Source: Amycolatopsis endophytica (GTDB lineage: Bacteria; Actinomycetota; Actinomycetes; Mycobacteriales; Pseudonocardiaceae). From it: a stretch of DNA of 64,000 bases. A program made the translations under genes and the position numbers. Under the pieces are notes generated by a model. It ran no database searches. It had not been told where the DNA came from and saw only the letters and a program-made list of their open reading frames with translations. Location of the stretch: positions 4,836,001 through 4,900,000 of the forward strand of contig NZ_JACCFK010000001.1 of assembly GCF_013410405.1 (NCBI RefSeq), in the 5' to 3' direction. Shown here piece by piece: positions 1 through 7,873 of this stretch; position 1 is the first letter of the stretch, and each line of letters starts with the position of its first letter.

Positions 1-14
1 CGGCCGCCGGTGCG

Positions 15-680
15 ATGTGCCCGGGACGGCGGGTGCGCGATCGTCGGGTGGTGACCGCCTCCGCCCGCACCCTCGCACTGGACATCGCCGCGCCGCTCGC
101 CCTGTTCTACGGGCTGCGCGCGGCCGGTGCGGGCGACGTGCCCGCACTCGTCGTGGGGGCCGTCCCGCCCGCGCTCAACGTCCTGGTCACGGCGATCCGG
201 GACCGGAGCGTCGAGGCGCTGGCGATCGGGGTGCTGTTCGGCACGGTGCTCGGTGTCCTCGGCGCCCTGCTCGGCGGCGGGCCCCGGGAGCTGCTTGCCC
301 GCGGGGCGTGGTTCAGCGCCCCGGCCGGGCTGTGGGCGCTCGCGACGCTGCGCCGCCCGCGGCCGCTGTGCTACGAGGTGACCCGCGCCGTGATGCCCCG
401 CCGCGCGGCGCTGATGGACCGGTTGTGGGACACCGACGAGCGCTTCCGTGCGGCTTGGCGCACGATCACGATCTGCTGGGGCCTCGCCACCCTCGTCGAC
501 AGCGCCATCCGCGTGGTGATGGCCTACGGCCTGCCGGTCGCCCTGGTCCCGGCACTGGACACGGTGCTGACGATCGTCACCATCGTCGTCCTGCAGGTGC
601 CGACCCATCTGCTGATCCGCCGCACCGGGCACTGGCACAGCGTGTTCGGGCCGCTGCGCCGCCCGGGCCACGCGCGGTGA
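15..680 (+). CDS. VC0807-like integral membrane protein
   Basis: About 220 residues, rich in hydrophobic stretches. Roughly five to six membrane segments can be read, including one near the start (LALDIAAPLALFYGL), a Val/Leu/Gly-rich pair in the first half, and two near the end. The layout resembles the VC0807 family of small actinobacterial membrane proteins, whose function is unknown. The ATG used lies close to the window edge. Tandem GTG codons at 48 and 51, directly before the sequence TASARTLALD, are an equally plausible start, and no clear ribosome site separates them. It does not look co-transcribed with the convergent secreted protein that follows. Confidence 0.7.
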   Translation: MCPGRRVRDRRVVTASARTLALDIAAPLALFYGLRAAGAGDVPALVVGAVPPALNVLVTAIRDRSVEALAIGVLFGTVLGVLGALLGGGPRELLARGAWFSAPAGLWALATLRRPRPLCYEVTRAVMPRRAALMDRLWDTDERFRAAWRTITICWGLATLVDSAIRVVMAYGLPVALVPALDTVLTIVTIVVLQVPTHLLIRRTGHWHSVFGPLRRPGHAR

Positions 681-714
681 TCACCCGCCTGCCCGGTCAC
701 GATCCGCGCGCGTG

Positions 715-1296
715 TCAGGCGGCCGAGCCGTCCCCGGTTTCCGGCGCGCCCCGCGGACGGATCTTCACCTGCGGTGGCGTGCCACCCCCGCTCGACGACT
801 GACCACATCGGACGGATGCGGCAGGCGTGGCGGACGCCGGGGGTTCCGTTGTGGACGGTTGGCCGCTGGTCGTCGGCGGGGTGCTCGACGTGCTCGGCGG
901 ACGGGTGGTCGTGCGGGTCGGCGAGGGTGCCGAGGACGGGGGAGTGCAGGCGATCGAGAACCGCACGGTCACCGTGCCGTCCCCGGCGGGGCCGCCGCTG
1001 CCGGAACACGTGAAACTCGCCTGGTACCGCCCGGGCCGGTCGCCCGCCTTGCCGGTGCCGGTGAAGTGGCTGCCCGACCGGGTCAGCGACACCGGCGCCA
1101 CGAGACCGGGCGAGGTCACGGTGCCCGCGTTCCCGGCGCAGTAGGCGGTGAAGGCCAGCGGCTGCCCCGCCACCGCCGCGGTGGGACTGACCCGCAGGGT
1201 GGGCGGTGGCGCGGTCGCGCTCGCCGTGGTCAGGCCGAGCAGGCTGCCACCGAGGGCGAGCGCGCCGGCACCGGCGAGGATCCGGGTCCTGTGCAT
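715..1296 (-). CDS. Secreted Thr/Pro-rich protein, probable sortase partner
   Basis: A 193-residue protein with a clear Sec signal peptide (basic MHRTR, then a Leu/Ala/Gly core ending near TASATA). A beta-rich extracellular domain follows (about 30-115), then a Ser/Thr/Pro-rich stalk (about 120-165). The chain ends in APETG followed by DGSAA. APETG is close to the LPXTG/LAXTG sorting motif, but there is no hydrophobic tail or basic end after it. The start follows a good AGGAAG-type site. The sortase gene lies just upstream on the same strand, so the two are probably one operon. Cell-surface anchoring or a stalk function is inferred; the family is not characterised. Confidence 0.75.
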   Translation of the reverse strand: MHRTRILAGAGALALGGSLLGLTTASATAPPPTLRVSPTAAVAGQPLAFTAYCAGNAGTVTSPGLVAPVSLTRSGSHFTGTGKAGDRPGRYQASFTCSGSGGPAGDGTVTVRFSIACTPPSSAPSPTRTTTRPPSTSSTPPTTSGQPSTTEPPASATPAASVRCGQSSSGGGTPPQVKIRPRGAPETGDGSAA

Positions 1297-1331
1297 GGTG
1301 TGCTTCCTTTCCCCCGTTCCGCGTGCCCGGT

Positions 1332-1904
1332 TCAGGCGGGCACGGCGAAGACGATGATGTTGTCGCGGTAGCTGTGCGCGTCCCGGTCGAACGAGCCGCC
1401 GCAGGTGATGAGCCGTAGCTCCGGCCCCGCGGTATCGCCGTAGACGGCTTCGGACGGGAAGACGTCCTTGTCGATCTGCTCGGTGCGGCTCACCGCGAAC
1501 CGGACGACCGAACCGTCCTTCCGGGACACACTGACCTCGTCGCCGGGCACGAGTTCGCGGAGGCGGTGGAAGATTCCCTGCCGTCCGCCGCCGTCGACGT
1601 GACCGAGGATCACGGCAGGCCCCACCTCGCCGGGCGCCGGACCGTAGGAGTACCAGCCCGCCTGCCCGGGCGTGCCGACCGGCGGAACCTCGATGGTCTG
1701 GTCGGCGTTGAGTCCCAACGGGACGAGCGTCGAGTGCGCGCCGATCCGCGGGATGTCCACGGCACCGGGCTCGGCCGCGGGCTGGAACTGTTGTGCCGTC
1801 GAGGATTCGGACGCGGGCGCCGGCCGGTGAGCGGGCGAGCCCGCGCATCCGCCCACCAGCGCGAGGCCGATCAGCACGACCAGCCACCACACCCGTCTGC
1901 CCAT
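1332..1904 (-). CDS. Class F sortase (lipoprotein-like signal)
   Basis: A transpeptidase of the sortase superfamily, 190 residues. The N-terminus has a hydrophobic signal ending in a lipobox-like LVGGC (Cys20). The catalytic triad is visible: His102 in LGHVD, Cys168 in LITCGG and Arg180 in HSYRDN. The short length and the TCGG/SYRDN context fit the actinobacterial class F group rather than class A or E. The start chosen has GGGGG about nine bases upstream; an earlier ATG at 1931 lacks a ribosome site. The downstream secreted protein ending in APETG is the obvious candidate substrate (inference from adjacency and motif). Confidence 0.85.
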   Translation of the reverse strand: MGRRVWWLVVLIGLALVGGCAGSPAHRPAPASESSTAQQFQPAAEPGAVDIPRIGAHSTLVPLGLNADQTIEVPPVGTPGQAGWYSYGPAPGEVGPAVILGHVDGGGRQGIFHRLRELVPGDEVSVSRKDGSVVRFAVSRTEQIDKDVFPSEAVYGDTAGPELRLITCGGSFDRDAHSYRDNIIVFAVPA

Positions 1905-2006
1905 GACCGCCCCCAGTGAACGACGAAACACTGTCGCTGCGTACTCGTCCGGCGCGAGGCCCCGGTTGCCGCCGAGACCGAACCGTGATCGGCGACACCG
2001 CTCGGC

Positions 2007-2034
2007 AATTGGCTAATATACTTAGGTAATATCC
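2007..2034. promoter_or_regulatory. AT-rich promoter/operator before TetR-SGNH pair
   Basis: A short AT-rich block in very GC-rich DNA holds TAATATAC and GGTAATAT around CTTA, an imperfect inverted repeat 25-50 bases before the regulator start. This is the expected place for an autoregulatory TetR operator and a -10 element. The repeat is imperfect, so the assignment is tentative. Confidence 0.4.
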
Positions 2035-2059
2035 GAAGAAGCGAAGGCGAGGAGGCGGA

Positions 2060-2635
2060 ATGGCACGGGCGGGGCTGACCGCCGAACGGCTCACGCGCGC
2101 CGGAGCGGAGATGGCCGACGAGGCCGGGTTCGCGCAGGTGACCGTGAGCGCGCTGGCGAGGCGATTCGATGTCCAGGTCGCCAGCCTGTATTCGCACGTC
2201 CGGGGCTCACGGGACCTCCGGACCCGCATCGCGCTGCTGGCGCTGGACGAGCTGGCCGACCGCGCGGCGGACGCCATCGCCGGCCGGTCGGGCAAGGACG
2301 CGCTGGTCGCCCTGGCCGACGTCTACCGCGACTACGCCCGCGAGCACCCCGGCCGCTACGAGGCGTCCCGGCTGCGGCTGGACCCGGAGACGGCCGCGGG
2401 CAGCGCGGGCGTCCGGCACGCGCGGATGACCCGCGCGATCCTCCGCGGCTACGACCTCGCCGGAGACGACCAGACCCACGCGGTCCGGCTGCTGGGCAGC
2501 GTTTTCCACGGGTTCGTCGACCTGGAGGCCGCGGGCGGGTTCGACCACAGCACGCCCGGCTCGCAGGAGTCCTGGTCGCGCATCCTCGACGTACTCGACA
2601 CCGCACTCCGTACCTGGTCCAGGGGGACACCGTGA
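2060..2635 (+). CDS. TetR-family regulator (WHG-type C-terminal domain)
   Basis: A 191-residue TetR-family repressor. The helix-turn-helix lies at about residues 25-48 (TVSALARRFDVQVASLYSHV), ending in the SLYSHV recognition segment typical of the family. The C-terminal ligand domain contains FHGFVDLEAAGGF, a WHG-family hallmark. An AGGAGG ribosome site precedes the ATG. Its TGA overlaps the GTG of the following SGNH hydrolase, so the pair is co-transcribed and the hydrolase is the likely regulated gene. The ligand is unknown. Confidence 0.88.
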   Translation: MARAGLTAERLTRAGAEMADEAGFAQVTVSALARRFDVQVASLYSHVRGSRDLRTRIALLALDELADRAADAIAGRSGKDALVALADVYRDYAREHPGRYEASRLRLDPETAAGSAGVRHARMTRAILRGYDLAGDDQTHAVRLLGSVFHGFVDLEAAGGFDHSTPGSQESWSRILDVLDTALRTWSRGTP

Positions 2636-3780
2636 TCACCACACCCATCACCACCGGACTCGTCCGCGGCGCGCTGGAGCTGGAGACCACCCCGCACGGT
2701 CTACTGCCGCACCGGCTGCCGTCCTGGGCACGCGCCCAGGGCTCCGACGCGCAGCTCGCGATGGCCGAATCGCAACCCTCCGGCGTGCGGCTGGTCTTCC
2801 GGACCGCGGCCACGGTCGTGGAGCTGGAGACGCTGCCCACCAAACGCGTCTACGTGGACGTACCGCCGCGCCCGGAGGGGGTGTACGACCTGCTCGTCGA
2901 CGGCCGCCTCACCGCGCAGGCGGGTGCGGCGGGCGGCACCACGATCCGCGTCGACCTGGCCACCGGCGCCACGCGAACCTCGCCCGGCCCGGCCGCCACG
3001 GTGCGGTTCGACGGTCTGCCCGCCCGGCCCAAGGACGTCGGGATCTGGTTGCCGCACAACGAAACCACCGAACTCGTCGCGCTGCGCACCGACGCGGCCG
3101 TCGAGCAGGCACCCCGCGCCGGCCGGGTGTGGCTGCACCACGGCAGCTCGATCAGTCAGGGCTCGAACGCCACGAGTCCCAGCACCACCTGGCCGTCGCT
3201 GGCCGCGGCGCTCGGCGGTGTGGACCTGGTCAACCTGGGATTCAGCGGTGGCGCGCTGCTCGACCCGTTCACCGCCCGCACGATGCGCGACACGCCCGCC
3301 GACCTGGTCAGCGTCAAGATCGGCATCAACGTGGTGAACAGCGACGCGCTGCGGCTGCGGACGTTCGGTCCCGCCGTCCACGGGTTCCTCGACACGATCC
3401 GCGACGGCCACCCGGACGTCCCGCTGCTGGTCGTCTCGCCGCTGTACTGCCCGATCCACGAGGACACCCCGGGCCCCGGTGCCTTCGACTCCGAGGCGCT
3501 GCGGGCCGGGACGGTGCGGTTCCGGGCCACGGGCGATCCGGCGGAGCGCGCCGCCGGGAAACTCACGCTGCGGATCATCCGCGACGAGCTGGCGAAGATC
3601 GTGGCACAGCGCGACGATCCGCACCTGCACTACCTGGACGGCCGCGAGCTCTACGGGGAGGCCGACTTCGCCGAACTGCCGCTGCCGGACGCGCTGCACC
3701 CGGACGCGGCCGCGCACCGCCGGATCGGGGAGCGGTTCGCCAAGTTCGCCTTCGCGGGCCCGTTCGCCGCCGGTTTCTGA
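2632..3780 (+). CDS. SGNH/GDSL-type hydrolase with N-terminal beta domain
   Basis: A 382-residue predicted esterase/lipase. The first ~160 residues form a beta-rich accessory domain. The SGNH fold follows: block I reads HHGSSIS (Ser173 aligned with the nucleophile; Gly-Ser-Ser replaces Gly-Asp-Ser), block III is IGINVVN (Asn233), and block V is DALHP (Asp353, His356). The oxyanion Gly/Asn and the Asp-His pair are present, so activity is expected. There is no signal peptide, so it is cytoplasmic. The GTG start overlaps the TetR stop in a GTGA junction, which fixes the start. The substrate is not evident. Confidence 0.85.
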   Translation: MITTPITTGLVRGALELETTPHGLLPHRLPSWARAQGSDAQLAMAESQPSGVRLVFRTAATVVELETLPTKRVYVDVPPRPEGVYDLLVDGRLTAQAGAAGGTTIRVDLATGATRTSPGPAATVRFDGLPARPKDVGIWLPHNETTELVALRTDAAVEQAPRAGRVWLHHGSSISQGSNATSPSTTWPSLAAALGGVDLVNLGFSGGALLDPFTARTMRDTPADLVSVKIGINVVNSDALRLRTFGPAVHGFLDTIRDGHPDVPLLVVSPLYCPIHEDTPGPGAFDSEALRAGTVRFRATGDPAERAAGKLTLRIIRDELAKIVAQRDDPHLHYLDGRELYGEADFAELPLPDALHPDAAAHRRIGERFAKFAFAGPFAAGF

Positions 3781-3819
3781 CCTACCCCGCCGTTACGATG
3801 GCTCGGTGAACGAGGGGCA

Positions 3820-4182
3820 GTGGTGAGCGTCCGGGTCGAGCGGTTCCAGCGGATGGTCGACGCGCTGGCCGACGTGCAGCGCGGGAAGGGCGGTGAGTAC
3901 GAAACGTTCGGCGTGCGCGGCAAGCGGTTCGGCTACTACTGGCCGCGCACCCGCACCGTCGGGCTGAAACAGCTGTTGTCCGAGCAGCAGGCGCTGGTGT
4001 CCGAGCGGCCCGAGGTGTTCGAGGAGCAGTTCACGGCGGGCGGGTTCGGCTGGGTCGTCGTCCACCTGGAGGGCATCGAGGCCGACGAGCTGTCCGAACT
4101 GGTCTACGAGGCGTGGCGGCTGAGCGCACCCGAAGAACTCGTCGCGGCCCAGCCGGCGCCGCCCCGGTGGGCGAGCCGGTGA
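3820..4182 (+). CDS. MmcQ/YjbR-like protein
   Basis: A compact 120-residue alpha/beta protein resembling the MmcQ/YjbR fold (single-domain DNA-binding-like or double-wing proteins). It shows a typical basic strand (RGKRFGYYWPRTRTVGLK) and a hydrophobic C-terminal helix with AWRLSAPEEL. The molecular role of this family is not established. The start is one of two adjacent GTG codons (3820 or 3823) behind GAGGGG. It stands alone between the SGNH hydrolase and a DUF2087 gene on the same strand. Confidence 0.7.
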   Translation: MVSVRVERFQRMVDALADVQRGKGGEYETFGVRGKRFGYYWPRTRTVGLKQLLSEQQALVSERPEVFEEQFTAGGFGWVVVHLEGIEADELSELVYEAWRLSAPEELVAAQPAPPRWASR

Positions 4183-4281
4183 CGGCGCGACCGGGACATG
4201 CGGGTGATCCGGGTTCCGCCGCGCCGGTGGTGAGCGTGAAACCCGCTCGCGAGTGGGCGTGCCGCCCGGTAGTTTCGAGTC

Positions 4282-4758
4282 ATGGCCTCACCGGAAGCGC
4301 TGGTTTCGGCACTGGCCGATCCCGGACGACTGCGGCTCTTCGCCCGGATCTGCACCGCACCCGACGGGCTTCCGGCGGCGGGTGAACCCGCCAAGCTGGT
4401 GCGGCGCCTGGTGGCGGCCGGCCTCGTGACGTTCGACGGCGACCGCTGCCGGGCCGTGCCCGAAGCCTTTCGTGAAGCGCTGGCCAGACCGCCCGCCGAC
4501 CCGGTGGAGGCACTGTTCCGCGGCGGGCGGCTCGTGACGATTCCCCGCCCTGGCGAGCTACGGCAGGCCCTGTTCGCGAAGCTCGCCGAGCGGTTCGAAC
4601 CCGGCCGCCTCTACCGCGAACGCGACGTCCGCGAAATACTCACCGCCGTCCACGACGATCACGCCGCGCTCCGCCGCCACCTCGTCGACGACGGCTTCCT
4701 CGAACGCAGCAACGACGGCAGCAGCTACGGGCGCCCATCGGAAACGCGGCCCGGCTGA
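4282..4758 (+). CDS. DUF2087-domain protein with N-terminal HTH-like region
   Basis: A 158-residue protein. The first ~70 residues look like a degenerate winged-helix module (ALADPGRLRLFARI, then KLVRRLVAAGLVTFDGDR). The C-terminal ~75 residues match DUF2087, with the typical LFAKLAERFEPGRLYRERDV and DDHAALRRHLVDDGFLER segments. Such proteins are presumed small transcriptional regulators, but no target is known. The end meets a strong hairpin shared with the convergent gene downstream. Confidence 0.8.
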   Translation: MASPEALVSALADPGRLRLFARICTAPDGLPAAGEPAKLVRRLVAAGLVTFDGDRCRAVPEAFREALARPPADPVEALFRGGRLVTIPRPGELRQALFAKLAERFEPGRLYRERDVREILTAVHDDHAALRRHLVDDGFLERSNDGSSYGRPSETRPG

Positions 4759-4798
4759 TCCCGCCGGACGGCCTACCGAGGAGTCCGTGGTCCTGCGG

Positions 4799-4841
4799 GG
4801 TGGCGGGCCGGGCAGCGACGCGCGCTGCCCGGCCCGCCACC
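4799..4841. terminator. Bidirectional terminator hairpin, 19-bp perfect stem
   Basis: The arms 4799-4817 and 4823-4841 are perfect reverse complements around a five-base ACGCG loop. The hairpin sits between two convergent genes (the DUF2087 gene ends at 4758, the DUF5829 gene at 4845). There is no T run, as is common for actinobacterial terminators. Confidence 0.85.
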
Positions 4842-4844
4842 GGT

Positions 4845-5771
4845 TCAGGACGTGGCGGTGCCGGTGAAGGTCCAGACCGCGGTCGAGCCGGGGCCGACGA
4901 CCAGCTTCGACTGGCCGATCTGCTCGACGTGCCGCGGTACGGACTTGTTCAGCGTGAACACGACCTGCTTCAACCCGGCCTGCTCGCGGGGGACCGAGTC
5001 GTAGCGGATGGTGGTGCCGCCGCCGCTGGCGATGACACTGCCATCGCTCAGGGTGCGCACCTGGACGCCACCGGCCCGCAGCACCGGCACCATGGTGGCC
5101 AGGTCATCCGCGGTGACCCCGATGCGGATCGAGGCGATGTCCCGCATCAGGTGGTCCTGGTAGTCGTCGGGCAGGTAGCGCTCCCGGCTGACGTCACCGG
5201 CGTAGCTCGCGGGTTCGGTCTCGCTGCGCGGGTCGGCGAAGTACTCCGGCAGGTACTCCATCGCCCAGCCGTCGAACGCCTGGTAGGAGGTGGCGGTGCG
5301 GATCGTGTCGAACCAGGGGACCAGTACGCCGTCACCGAAGTCGCGGTTCTGGCGGTAGGGCACCGGCGTGATGCCCTGGTCCTCCAGGCGCTGCGTGACG
5401 GTCGCGAGGTCACCCTCGTGCTCGGTCGACAGCGCGGTGCCCGCGGAGCCGAACAACGCGTCCGTACCGGGCAGATCGCCCTCCGCGAACAGCTCGATGT
5501 AGGTCTCCCGGCCCTTGAGGTAGCGGCCCTTCCAGGTCAGGCCACCGCCGGTGGTGGTGCGGACCTCGAAGTTCGCGAACTCCCGCAGGTAGGCGGAGTT
5601 CTCGATGGCGTCGGCGGTGGGTCTGTCGAGCACGTCGTAGGCGTGGTTGTAGAAGAGCAGCTGCGGTACGCGGCTGTCCTCCTCGGCTTGCGCCGTCACC
5701 GCGCCGGACAGAGCCAGCCCGGACACGGCGAGGACGGTGATCAAGCGGCGCATCTTCCTGTGTGCTGTCAC
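4845..5771 (-). CDS. Secreted DUF5829-family protein
   Basis: A protein of about 308 residues with a Sec signal (KMRRLITVLAVSGLALSGAV ending at AQA). The mature part begins with VPQLLFYNHAYDVLD and carries many aromatic and acidic residues; it resembles the uncharacterised DUF5829 family of secreted actinobacterial proteins. There are no recognisable catalytic motifs. The start is uncertain: an internal ATG at 5753 has AGGA only two bases before it, too close to serve as its ribosome site, so the GTG at 5771 is preferred. It is transcribed alone, toward the shared terminator. Confidence 0.7.
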   Translation of the reverse strand: MTAHRKMRRLITVLAVSGLALSGAVTAQAEEDSRVPQLLFYNHAYDVLDRPTADAIENSAYLREFANFEVRTTTGGGLTWKGRYLKGRETYIELFAEGDLPGTDALFGSAGTALSTEHEGDLATVTQRLEDQGITPVPYRQNRDFGDGVLVPWFDTIRTATSYQAFDGWAMEYLPEYFADPRSETEPASYAGDVSRERYLPDDYQDHLMRDIASIRIGVTADDLATMVPVLRAGGVQVRTLSDGSVIASGGGTTIRYDSVPREQAGLKQVVFTLNKSVPRHVEQIGQSKLVVGPGSTAVWTFTGTATS

Positions 5772-5805
5772 GCGACCGAGTGAACCCGGTGCGGTCAAGG
5801 GGAAA

Positions 5806-6351
5806 CTAGGACAGGCGGGAGGTGAGGGTGGTGATCTGGTCGAACAGCGTGGTCAGCTCGGCGGTCCGCCGGTCCTGCAGCGCCAGGCTGTCGCCGTCGA
5901 AGTCGGCGAACAGGGAGAGCGAGACCTGCGCGCGGACGGCGATCATCTGGAAGTTGGCGACGATCTGGCGCCACTGCTCGACGGCGCGAACCCCGCCGTC
6001 GGCGCCGTAGGCGACGAACCCGACCGTTTTGCCCGTCCACTCCGGGCCGAGGCTGTCGACGGCGTTCTTGAAGGCGCCCGGAACGCCGTGGTTGTACTCG
6101 GGGGTCACGAAGACGAAGCCGTCGCACCCGTCGACGGCCTGGCTCCACCGGGTGACGTTGGGCGAATCGTACTGGCGGTTCGCGGCCGCCGGGACCACGG
6201 GCGAGGTGAACAGCGGCACGTCGAAGTCCCGCAGATCGAGCACCTCGAACCGGGCGTCGTCACGTTCGGACGCCGCCGCCTCCACCCACTTGGCCACCTG
6301 TTCGCCCTTGCGTTCGCTGCGCACCGAGCCGATGACGATGCCGATCTTCAT
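5806..6351 (-). CDS. NADPH-dependent FMN reductase
   Basis: A 181-residue flavodoxin-like oxidoreductase. It has the phosphate-binding GSVRSERKG near residues 8-16 and the family signature PEYNHG (84-89), followed by GAFKNAVD. It would reduce FMN, quinones or similar acceptors with NAD(P)H in the cytoplasm. Length and motifs are complete. The gene is upstream of the DUF5829 gene on the same strand with a 34-base gap, but a functional link is not evident. Confidence 0.9.
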   Translation of the reverse strand: MKIGIVIGSVRSERKGEQVAKWVEAAASERDDARFEVLDLRDFDVPLFTSPVVPAAANRQYDSPNVTRWSQAVDGCDGFVFVTPEYNHGVPGAFKNAVDSLGPEWTGKTVGFVAYGADGGVRAVEQWRQIVANFQMIAVRAQVSLSLFADFDGDSLALQDRRTAELTTLFDQITTLTSRLS

Positions 6352-6513
6352 GCCGTGACACCTTCCGGTCGTCCGATGTGATCACTACGAACCTACCTCC
6401 GGCCCCGCACCGCCGTCCGGGTGAGCCCGGTGTGCGGCGAATGGCGGCCGAGCCTGCCGCCCGCCGTCACGCGCCGCGTGGGCGTGGAATTCTTTGTCAC
6501 CTCGGCGGGGTCC

Positions 6514-6533
6514 GCGTCACTTACTGGTGACGC
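6514..6533. promoter_or_regulatory. Perfect inverted repeat before decayed sigma gene
   Basis: GCGTCAC and GTGACGC (7-bp arms) flank TTACTG, 18 bases upstream of a GTG codon (6551) that has a strong GAGGGAGG ribosome site. A TTGTCA hexamer at 6494-6499 could be a -35. The repeat is a plausible regulator site for the now-broken sigma operon. Confidence 0.45.
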
Positions 6534-6550
6534 TTGCTGAGGGAGGCTCC

Positions 6551-7199
6551 GTGAACAGACAGACCGGCACGACAGGCGGGCATGCGAGGAGCGAGCGCGC
6601 GCGGCTGCGTGGTGCACCGCCACGTCCGGTGGGGCCGGATCCGGCGTGACGCAAGAGCAAGGCGCCGGGCCGGGGGACGTGGCGGAGCGCGCCGCCACAC
6701 TGCGGAAGTGCCACTACGTCGAACTGGCCCGGTTCGCGGTCAAGCTCGGCAGCTCGATCCCGGACGCGCGGGTGTTCGCCCGAGGACGCGGTCACCGAAC
6801 TGGTGCTCCGGGAGTGCCGGGATCCCGGTGCGGAGCCGGTCCGCAACGAGCGAGCCTGGCTGTACCGGGCCGTGCGCAACATGGTGCTGGCAGCCCTGCG
6901 CCGGGGATCACGCATCGCCGACCTGGACGCGCACGAGGTGGTGGACCGGGCACAGCAGACGACCTGGTCGTCCCCGGAGCGGCATCTCGAGGCGGTGGAA
7001 GCCCTCCGGGCCGTCCGGGAACTCCCGGAGCGCTACCGGGACGCGGTCGTGCTCGCGACGGAAGGGTATTCGGTCAGGGAGATCGCGCAGGCGCTGCGGA
7101 TCTTCCGAAACCGCGGCGAAACAACGAATGTCGCGGGGCCGCTCCCGGTTGCGGACCCGGCTGGGACGGATCGAGGAGGCGAGGCCCCACGATGACTGA
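6551..7199 (+). pseudogene. ECF-type sigma factor, frameshifted
   Basis: Sigma-70 family sequence is spread over different reading frames. One frame encodes a stretch ending KLGSSIPDA (to about 6775). The next resumes with EDAVTELVLRECRDPG, covers region 2 and the start of region 4 (WLYRAVRNMV, then YRDAVVLATEGYSVREIAQALRI), and breaks near 7105. The third continues SETAAKQRMSRGRSRLR to the stop. Both breaks are explained by one extra base, in CCC near 6780 and in TT near 7104. The ribosome-site-supported GTG at 6551 opens a frame that stops near 6649, so the N-terminus may be damaged too. Without the shifts it would be a normal ECF-like sigma factor. Confidence 0.75.
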
Positions 7200-7873
7200 T
7201 GACCCGTTGTCCCGCCGCCTGACAGCCGCGGACGCCTATCTCGACGCGATCTTCACACCCGATATCGCGGAACCGGCCCGGAACGAGGCGTTCCGGGCGA
7301 ACGTGGTCGCGCGGACCGGAGGGGCGCGCCGTCCGCGCGCCAGGGTCGATCGGCTGAAGGAATCGGTGAGCGCGGCTGTCCAGGGCGAACCGGCGGCGGT
7401 CGAACGGCTGCTCGCCGCGATCCGTCCGTCCGTGGTGCGGTACTGCCGTGCTCGCCTCGGCGGACGGTCGTTCGCTTCCGCGGATGACGTCGCGCAGGAA
7501 GTCTGTCTCGCGGTACTGACGGCGCTGCAGTCCTACCGGGAGCACGGGCGCCCGTTCCTCGCCTTCGTGTACGGCATCGCGCGTCACAAGGTGGCCGACG
7601 CACATCGCGCGGAACCGGATGCCGAGGTGCCCGAAAGAGCCGGGAGCGGCGAAGGACCCGAACAGCAGACTGGGCTGACCGCGCGGATGACCGGGTTGTT
7701 GCGCGAGCTGCCCGACGAGCAGCGGGAGATCGTGGTGCTGCGGATCGTGGTGGGATTTGTCGGCCGAGGAGACCGCCGTCGCCGTCGGCTCGACGCCGGG
7801 CAAGGTTCGCGTCACGCAGCACCAAACTCTCGCGCGGCTGCGCACGCTCCTGGCGCGGAAGTCCTCAGCGTGA
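7192..7873 (+). pseudogene. SigD/ShbA-like sigma factor, frameshifted in region 4
   Basis: It starts at an ATG overlapping the preceding pseudogene's stop, behind GAGGAGG. Region 2 is well preserved (VVRYCRARLGG, SFASADDVAQEVCLAVLTAL, SYREHGRPFLAFVYGIARHK), as in the SigD/ShbA group. After LPDEQREIVVLRIVVG the frame is lost. Removing one T from the TTT near 7756 restores LSAEETAVAVGSTPGKVRVTQHQTLARLRTLL and a stop at 7873. Loss of region 4 should abolish -35 recognition. The 3' end overlaps the stop of the iron permease on the other strand by nine bases. Confidence 0.8.

Noticed and set aside
6551-7873. Programmed ribosomal frameshifting in the two sigma genes
   Set aside because: Three shifts in one direction at unrelated short runs, without slippery heptamers or stimulatory hairpins, are better explained by mutation or sequence error.
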